Origin: Cristatella mucedo
Lineage: Eukaryota > Bryozoa > Phylactolaemata > Cristatellidae
DNA length: 64,000 bases
Direction: 5' to 3'
Assembly: GCA_009760855.2 (NCBI GenBank)
Contig: WPIO01000092.1
Location: 736,001-800,000 of the forward strand
Part shown: positions 57,736-64,000 of the stretch, one piece after another
How positions within the stretch are numbered: the stretch's first letter is position 1
How the letters are laid out: each line of letters opens with the position of its first letter
Position numbers and translations under genes: made by a program
The notes under the pieces: generated by a model
Databases searched by the model: none
Told to the model about the DNA's origin: nothing
What the model saw: only the letters and a program-made list of their open reading frames with translations

Positions 57736-58425
57736 TTAGCCGGCGGTGCCCTGTCCTGCCGGGATCGAGCATGCTACCCGGGCCTCCGGGTTCAGGAACA
57801 GGGACCATACGGCTTCCGAGTCGGTAATGGCGTTGGAGACGCAGTGCCGCCTTAAAGCCGTCCTTTCCGAGCGTGGGGTGCCGAGTTCGGCCAGGAAAGC
57901 TTTAATATTTGGCCACCAGCTGCTGAGGGCCCCGACCATGAAGGGCCTCACCTCTGCAGACCTGTAGCCAGCGGTCAGGGAAGACCGGGCAATGGCTGCA
58001 TAGCTATCGGCCTTGTCCGGGCCGCCACAATCAGACTATCATCGCTGCTGTCAAATGGCAATATCTCATCCACGATTACTAAATCAGTGCCGTTTTCAAT
58101 TACCGAGTCCGGCTTGAGAACCAGACCAACCGCAAGCGGGAGGGCACGGCCTGCCGACATGCAGTTGAGCGCGGTGGCCTGAAGAGCTCGGATTAGGCGG
58201 GCCAGAACTAGGTTGTATAGGGTCGTAATTGCATGCAACATCAGCCGGCAGTGGCTCAGCACGTGGCCAATGGTCTCTGCCTCCGTGCGGCATTGGCGGC
58301 AGCTAGTAACCGTCCCTATACTGTATACCCGACTCCTGGCAGCAGCCTCTGGCAGCACGTCCCGACGCGCTCGGTGCACAACCCGCCTTAGTTGATTTAA
58401 CAGCTTCATTCATAAGCCCACTACT
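57736..58425 (-). mobile_element. RLE-type LINE fragment (CCHC finger and restriction-like endonuclease)
   Basis: The minus-strand frame 58409-57975 shows CRQCRTEAETIGHVLSHC, a C-x2-C-x8-H-x4-C finger, then LKPDSVIENGTDLVIVDE, a PD-x12-D motif. After a one-base frameshift the second frame (57951-57736, with upstream text) gives a K-x3-Y (KADSY), LTAGYRSAEVRPFMVGALSS and W-P-N. The CCHC finger followed by PD-x12-14-D and K is the C-terminal arrangement of R2/NeSL/Utopia-type non-LTR retrotransposons, which cut the target with this endonuclease instead of an APE-type one. The RT part is not in the window. The frameshift and truncation make it dead. Confidence 0.82.
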
Positions 58426-58487
58426 GTAAGCTAGAAAGCCCGTCCGTGCGTCACGTCAGTCACCTGTCAAGCACTTACGTCATCCTA

Positions 58488-58651
58488 GCTGCTTAAACAG
58501 CCTCTTTTTGTATCGCGACAGAAGAGCCTTGATGGCTATCACCACCGCTTGCAGTGGCGATAACGGATCGCCCACCGCAGGAATCGAACTCACGACCTTG
58601 GGACCGAGGTCGTGAAAGCAACCGCCTTAACTAGTGTGCCATCACGGCTCA
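58488..58651 (-). mobile_element. SINE1 copy
   Basis: Full-length on the minus strand: B-box GGTTCGAGTTCC-like (gagttcgattcctg as sense), hairpin between boxes (cgaccttggGACCGAGGTCG on the plus strand) and a 3' end aaacagcctcttttt on the plus side. Confidence 0.85.
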
Positions 58652-58685
58652 TGCGGCAAGATGGCAGGCTTACGTCTCGCGGCTT

Positions 58686-58743
58686 GTGTACATTATTGTA
58701 TTTCTACTATAACTCAACGCAGAGAGTCCAGGGGGCTCACTCG
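58686..58743 (+). repeat. 58-bp direct repeat, left copy
   Basis: Starts gtgtacattattgtattt and ends ggctcactcg. About 86 percent identical by eye to 60710-60766. Confidence 0.85.
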
Positions 58744-58879
58744 AATTATATTTTTTATGCATTCCCATTAATTAAGACAAAAAAGTCCTTCCGTCTCGGG
58801 GCAAGACGGTGCACTGACGTCACTTGGCCAGATTGGCGAAGCATTGTCTTCCTTGACCAGTACTTCCGGATCCAGAGCG

Positions 58880-60705
58880 GCACTAAGAAGAGGAGCACCG
58901 ACGCGAGTCACAACAACGCAACACGCAACAACAAGCCGAGCGGCCATCGAAGGCTAAGGAGAACACCGAGGCTTCAGCTGCGTTGCGTGAGCTAGCACGC
59001 CGCTTGCGTCAAGAACGGCGGCGTGCTCGACTTTCGGACGAGCTGGATCGTGAGATTCAACGACGCAACACGCAACAACACGCCGAGCGTCTCTAAGACA
59101 AGGAGTACCGACGCGATGATCTGGTGCGCATTCGCGAGAATATGTTAAACGAAGGCCGTGCGGACATTTTGATTCATTGTCCAGTGCCGAGTAGACAATT
59201 GCGTTCGCACCAACCTTTCGCGAAGGCTAAGGAGAAGGCCGAGGCCGGACAAAGCAACCCAACGATTGGTGGGCTTCCTCGACAACGATGCACGCATGCT
59301 TCATCGTTGACCTTATCGATTGGACGTTTCCTGGCCTCTGTACATCCTTCTCTAATCAATGTAGGCTTTCAGGAAGATGCCCACTTGCACCGACAAATAC
59401 GGTGGTCGATGCTATCAACAAAGAACGAATCATGCTCATATAATATTAATAACAATAATATTACACTTAATAAAGCACCCTCAGAGAACTTAATCTCTTT
59501 CTCGGCACTTTAAGTTTGCTGCAAAGGAAACACGATCGAATGGTGAGAGGTATCAGGCTTGATAAACGACATGGTTAGGGGTAGCACGCACATGGTCAGC
59601 ATGCAAGTGTGGTTAGTAGCAGCTAGGCTTGTCTGTCAACAAACGCGAACAGTTTCAGCCCGCATACGCACATAAATGATGAATCACAAGGACCCAGTAA
59701 ATGCTGTCATTAATAGGTGCGTTTTAAGCTCTTTTTAAATGTGGTCAAGTCAGGGAAGGGGTGTCGTGACGCAAGTCGGGAGTGAGTTCCAGGCTTTGGG
59801 AGCATATGCACTAAATGCAGGGTCTCCAAAGGATTTGAGGTGTGTACGAGATATAGGTAAACGGTTAGTTTCCGAAAAGCAGGTAGCACGATGCTTGGCC
59901 TGGTGGGGGAGCAGATCTGATAGGTAGGCTGGAGCCAAAGAACGAAGGGATCTAAAAGTGAGCGATAAAATCTTGGAAGTCGATGCATTGCTTGACTGGT
60001 AACCAGTGCAGTTCAGCGAGAAGTAGTGTGACGTGGCAACTGTGACGCTCACGACAGACAAGCCTAGCTGCAGAGTTTTGCACCAACTGTAAGCGCCTGA
60101 TTGCACGTGCCGGTAGGCCAGCAAGCAGTGAGTTGCAGAAGTCGAATCGGGCGTGGCGTCGGTGTTTTGTAACGCGGATGCGATAGTTGACCCTGAAAAT
60201 GAGATTGGCATTCCTCCAAAATATCTTAACACTCTCACCCCGTCCGGGCTCCCGCCTTCTGAGCTCCCGCTCAAACCTGGCCTGCCCATTATGTTGTTGC
60301 GAAATCTATACCTGGGGAAGGGTCTGTGGAACGGCACAAGGCTAGCAGTTCACAATGTGCATCGCGGTCGTGCTTTGGAAACCTCCGTCATTTGTGGTCA
60401 ATTCGATGTCAACATTGTCTTTATCCCACGCATCGCTCTCTCCCCTAAGGACGGCGATATCACATTTTAGCGGCGAAGGTGACAATTTCCTATACGCATA
60501 TCTTACGCCATGACAATCAACAATTCACAAGGTCTGATGCGCGAACGCGTCGGAATATTTTCTGAGAGAGGATGTTTTCGCTCGTGGTCAACTCTGCGTA
60601 GCCGTTTCGTGGGTCACTCGTCTGGATTACATTTGCTTTGCTCTCAAATGCTATCCAGATTCTTCGACAACAAACCTAGTGTAACAAGAGGTAATAGACG
60701 TTTAA
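58880..60705 (+). mobile_element. Helitron remnant (Pif1-like helicase C-terminus), split by LINE A
   Basis: Right part (60150-60700): DPENEIGIPPKYL, LKPGLPIMLLRNLYLGKGLW (starting 60270) with NGTRLAV, VFIPRIALSP (about 60418-60447), and then in another frame MTINNSQGLMRERVGIF (60510-60560). These are the last helicase blocks of RepHel proteins of rolling-circle Helitrons. Left part (58900-59440): Arg/Gln/Glu-rich text such as RRRARLSDELDREIQRR, compatible with the low-complexity N-terminal part of such proteins but not diagnostic. The Rep nickase HUH motif is not seen. A minus-strand LINE A (59446-60150) separates the parts, and stops interrupt both. Confidence 0.72.
59446..60150 (-). mobile_element. 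LINE family A, 5'-truncated, inserted in Helitron remnant
   Basis: (ATT)-rich end, hairpin, 3' UTR, then minus-strand ORF pieces AYLSDLLPHQAKHRATCF, YAPKAWNSLPTCVT and the ending near the DFCNSLLA block (60140). Helitron coding resumes within a few bases. Confidence 0.9.
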
Positions 60706-60709
60706 ATAC

Positions 60710-60766
60710 GTGTACAGTATTGTATTTCTACTATGACTCAATGAAGTGAGTCCACAGGCTCACTCG
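60710..60766 (+). repeat. 57-bp direct repeat, right copy
   Basis: Partner of 58686-58743, lying just beyond the Helitron helicase remnant. Confidence 0.85.
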
Positions 60767-60771
60767 TAACA

Positions 60772-60898
60772 ACGGGGTAGCCTTAACGCCTTTCACCACA
60801 ACTTGCAGTTAACAATATAGAATCGCCCACTGCAGGAATCGAACCCATGACCTCGGTGGCTGAGCGAGTAGTTTACATCCCGGGCTATCACGGCTCAG
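60772..60898 (-). mobile_element. SINE1 copy, 3' end truncated
   Basis: Plus-strand aatcgcccactgcaggaatcg and ctatcacggctcag match the reverse complement of SINE1. B-box GGTTCGATTCC on the minus strand. Confidence 0.8.
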
Positions 60899-61107
60899 CA
60901 CTACACAGATGATGCTCCCCACCCAGTATTAGGCACCCATTTTGGCGTCCCTCCCCCTGATCAAGCGCCCCCGATTCAGCGCCCGGAGGCGTGTTCCCCC
61001 AGCCCACTTCGGTTCCCAGCCACTCCTCACGGACAATAGGTTTCGCGTTTTAGTTGAGCCAAATGCGGCCCTCCGAGCTGCGTGGAGCCAAGTCGAGGAG
61101 ACACGAC

Positions 61108-62432
61108 AGTCAAGAAGTTCTTCTAGACCGCCTCTCATCTCGCCTGGGCATCTCTGGCACTGCTCTGCAATAGTTCAGGTCCTATCTCAGTGGGAGACTC
61201 CAGAGTATTGGCGTGAATGGACAAAAATCATCCGAGGTACCTCTGAAATTTGGGGTACCTCAGGGCTCCGTGCTAGGTCCGGTTCATTTTACGGTTTATA
61301 CTGTCCCTCTTGCTGATGTGATTGCCAAGCACACTCTAGGCTTTCACTTCTATGCTGATGACACTCAATTGTACCCTTGCTTTGATCCCTCCCAGCCTTC
61401 GAGCACCTCAAATTCTCTCAGCTCACTTGCTGCATGCATTGATGACATCCATACATGGATGGCAGCAAATTTTCTAAAACTAAATGAAGATCAAAGTAAC
61501 CTGCTAATTATGGGCAAACCCAGTGCGATTCAGAAATTGGAAAGGCTGACGCTCAAAATTAGCTCTGCCAGCGTATCTCCTGTTGAATCAGGTCGAAATC
61601 TAGGTGCGTTCCAAAGGGATCTCTCGTTAGACGACCACATCAGCTTCACAATCAAGTCTGCCTACTTCCAGCTACTTAACATTGCTACAATTCGGGCTTT
61701 TTTAGATAAGGATTCCACGTCCAAGTTTGGTCATGCATTTGTGACATGCCGTCTTGACTTTTGTAACTCACTGCTTGCTGGCCTACCGGCAAGTGCAATC
61801 AGGTAATTACAGCTGGTGCAAAACTCTATAGCTTGGCTTGTCTGTCGTGAGCGTCGCAGTTGCCACATCACGCCACTTCTCGCCGACCTGCACTGGCTAC
61901 CAGTCAAGAAACGGATCGACTTCAAGGTTTTGTCGCTCACTCTTAGGTCCCTTCATCCTTTGGCTCCAGCCTATCTATCAGATATACTCCGCCAACAGGC
62001 CAAGCATCGTACCACCCGCTTTTCGGAATCCAACAGTCTAGAAATACCTCGTACAAACCTTAAATCCTTTGGAGACCGTGCATTTAGTTCGTATGCTCCC
62101 AAAGCCTGGAACTCCCTCCCGACCTGCGTCAGAACATCCCCTTACCTGACCACATTTAAAAAGAACAAAAAACGTCTATTTAGGACAGCATTTAGTGGGT
62201 CCGTGTGATTCGTCCTTGATGTGCTTATGCGTGCTGACACTGTGCATGCTACCACTAACCACATTTGCATGCTGACCCTGTGCATGTCACCCCTAACCAT
62301 GTTATTCATGTTGTTTTTCAAGCATGATACCACTTACCATTTAATTGCATTTCACGTTGCAGAAAATGTAAAGCGCCTAGAAAGAGATTGAGTTCTCTGA
62401 GGCGCTCTATCAAGTGCATTAATATTATATTT
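61108..62432 (+). mobile_element. LINE family A, RT to tail (1.3 kb)
   Basis: Starts in the LL-RLSSRLGISGTAL block. It contains GVPQGSVLGPVHF, YADDTQL (about 61350-61370), VESGRNLG, the CNSLLAGLPASAIR block, DLHWLPVKKRID, AYLSDIL and FSGSV, then the complete 3' UTR, hairpin (62370-62410) and a short AT tail. The frame is kept throughout but has stops near 61168 (TAG) and 61804 (TAA). With its full 3' end it gives the best UTR sequence of the family. Confidence 0.93.
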
Positions 62433-63035
62433 AAGAAAGACCGTGGAAGTGACTTTGGCGAACGACCTTTGGTTGACCCGGATGTTGAATCCCGGCCATT
62501 GCCCTGAAGGCAAACGTCCAAACACCCGCTACATTCCGCAGAACATCCTAACAACAGCTGCATTCCCCAATGACGAGGAAAATTGTTTGAGCAGCAGTGC
62601 AACAATCAGTTCAACTAGTGCCTGGGAACGGTTAGGATCCTTGCCAAGCCCTTACGGCACGTAGCTCCTAATTCTGGAAGTGGCCCAAAAAACGCGTCCA
62701 GCCGTTCGAGTACCCTCCTTCGTACGGTTATCATAGGCTAGAGGTTACAAAGAGGTAACTCAAATTAAGAATACCCGAGCTGAGTAGTACGTGGTCTGAG
62801 TACCGTGCCGGTTTCGCTCAGATAGCTGTAGCTTGCGGGTTGCGTGCTAAGCTGCCGGCGAGTAGCTATCCAGCTCTTTTCGCCGTTTAAAATGAGAAGA
62901 AGCTAGGGCCATTGGTAATTGAGACTGGCATCCGATTTTGCAACCAAAGCAGCACCTCCTATCACTTGTGCGGTAGGATTGAGTATCGCTTCTGTACCTC
63001 CGCTTGCTTGCTTTTTTCCAAGTGGTAATCATATC
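62433..63035. other. Unassigned DNA
   Basis: Nothing recognised. Confidence 0.5.
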
Positions 63036-63330
63036 AATATTAATATTAATACATTTGTATGGTGCCCTAAAATTGCTGAATCACTTTCTAGGCACTTTAC
63101 AGATGCTGTATAGAAAGCATTACGAAATGATTCGTGGTAACACCCGAAAGCAGCAGGCGCAGTGCAAGCAGGAATGCAGACATGCACACGAAAGACGAAT
63201 CCCAAAGACTCACCAAGTGCTGCAATAAGCAGGTGCACTTCAAGCTTCTTGTTAAGCTTTGTCATGTCAGGGGACGTTGTGGCGTGCGTTTGTAGTGAGT
63301 TCCAGGCTTGGTGAGGTACAGATGGCGCGC
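63036..63330 (-). mobile_element. LINE family B 3' end
   Basis: Minus-strand ATT-rich end, hairpin remnant (ggtgccctaaaattgctgaa ... taggcactttaca), a 3' UTR related to 12530-12600 and the end of the ORF. Confidence 0.72.
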
Positions 63331-63602
63331 AGCAGCAACACGACCAGACTTGGACTGTTGCGATACTACGAAGATTAAAACTATGCTATGGCTGTCCATC
63401 ACATAACAACAATAGGACTTGATAAAAAAAAAGAGCCATTCAATCCAATCCAGAACCAGTAGTTCAGACTGTTCATAAGAACCCCTTGACCGAGGATGCT
63501 TTATTCTGACGACAGGTTAAATTCTGAGGAGTTGCACACTTCCTCCAAAGTTTTTGACAGCTAAGGAACACCGCCAAAATCTGAGTCTGCACGGAAAAGA
63601 AT

Positions 63603-63702
63603 ACATTGCATTTCCCTATGCAGAAAATGTAAAGCGCCTAGAAAGAGATTGAGTTCTCTGAGGGCGCTTTATCAAGTGCATTATTATTATTATTATTATA
63701 GA
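63603..63702 (+). mobile_element. LINE family A 3' tail
   Basis: Hairpin (63629-63670) and an (ATT)n run of about six units. Only the last 100 bases are present. Confidence 0.88.
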
Positions 63703-64000
63703 AGCCAATCTAGTTCATGTGTTCGTGACATTGCGTCTAGATTACTGCGATTCATTTTACGTCATGACTCACGGGCCATTACTAATCGTCTAATCGTCTA
63801 ATTAATCGTCTAATTGCCTAAATTTGATGGAAAATTCAGCGGCTGTTCCGGTCTGTTGCCAGCAACGCAGCTGCCACATCACCCCATTTCTGTCTCAGCT
63901 TCACTGGCACTGTGTTAAGATAAAGATTGATCTCAAGACCCACAGCTTGGCGTACAGGTCTCTTAGTTTGCTATCACCAGCCTACGCTCCCTCTAGCGTG
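63703..64000 (+). mobile_element. LINE relic, C-terminal ORF, runs off window end
   Basis: Starts at a VHVFVTLRLDYCDSF block. It later reads RSCHITPFLSQLHWHCVKIKID and LAYRSL, the family C-terminal order, with a small local tandem (tcgtctaat units, 63787-63820). Confidence 0.72.

Noticed and set aside
58686-60766. LTR retrotransposon bracketed by the 57-bp repeats
   Set aside because: The repeats do not have TG...CA ends, there is no equal target duplication beside them, and the coding remains are Helitron helicase, not gag-pol.

Overview
The window is metazoan nuclear DNA, most likely from an invertebrate; I cannot name the species. It has spliced coding sequence with canonical GT-AG introns, no operons, many long dinucleotide microsatellites, and a large load of degraded non-LTR retrotransposons. 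I found no bacterial, plasmid, rRNA or CRISPR features.

One ordinary host gene is well supported. It is a four-exon NPC2 homologue (lysosomal sterol-transfer protein, ML domain) on the + strand, with CDS pieces 25521-25602, 25737-25844, 27648-27820 and 31400-31483, giving 148 residues. A TATA box and several CCAAT boxes lie upstream and an AATAAA lies 128 bases after the stop. Its third intron (about 3.6 kb) is largely made of LINE fragments. The predicted protein keeps five of the six family cysteines, at the same residue numbers as in human NPC2, but has Arg at position 42.

The rest is mostly a layered repeat landscape. Three L2/CR1-like LINE groups are named here only for this window. Family A ends in a hairpin plus (ATT)n. 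Family B is a related, older group with a similar tail. Family C has a different 3' UTR ending near CATTA-type repeats. The most intact piece is a family A copy at 55741-57175, with reverse transcriptase motifs and one in-frame stop. A near-complete but decayed family C element lies at 18300-20730. Two tRNA-derived SINE families are present: SINE1, and SINE2, whose 3' end carries the same hairpin as LINE family A. A fragment of a different LINE class, with a CCHC finger and a restriction-like endonuclease motif, is at 57736-58425. Helitron remains are at about 58880-60705.

Layout: 0-7 kb holds LINE C fragments, one of them split by a non-autonomous LTR element (2226-4399, 5-bp target duplication CTATG) whose 5' LTR carries a fold-back element with telomere-like repeats. 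7-25 kb holds LINE, SINE and unassigned DNA. 25-31.6 kb is NPC2. 32-45 kb is dense in LINEs and SINEs and holds a ~1 kb duplicated block (36059-37070 and 40308-41325). 46.9-48.1 kb is a decayed copy of an uncharacterised multicopy gene family. 48.1-51 kb is repeat-poor and unassigned. 51-64 kb is again LINE-rich and includes the RLE-LINE and Helitron pieces.

Apart from NPC2 I see no intact gene. The open frames over the simple repeats (His-Thr, Ser-Leu, Arg-Glu) are artefacts of microsatellites. Family assignments come from reading translations against remembered family motifs, not from database searches.
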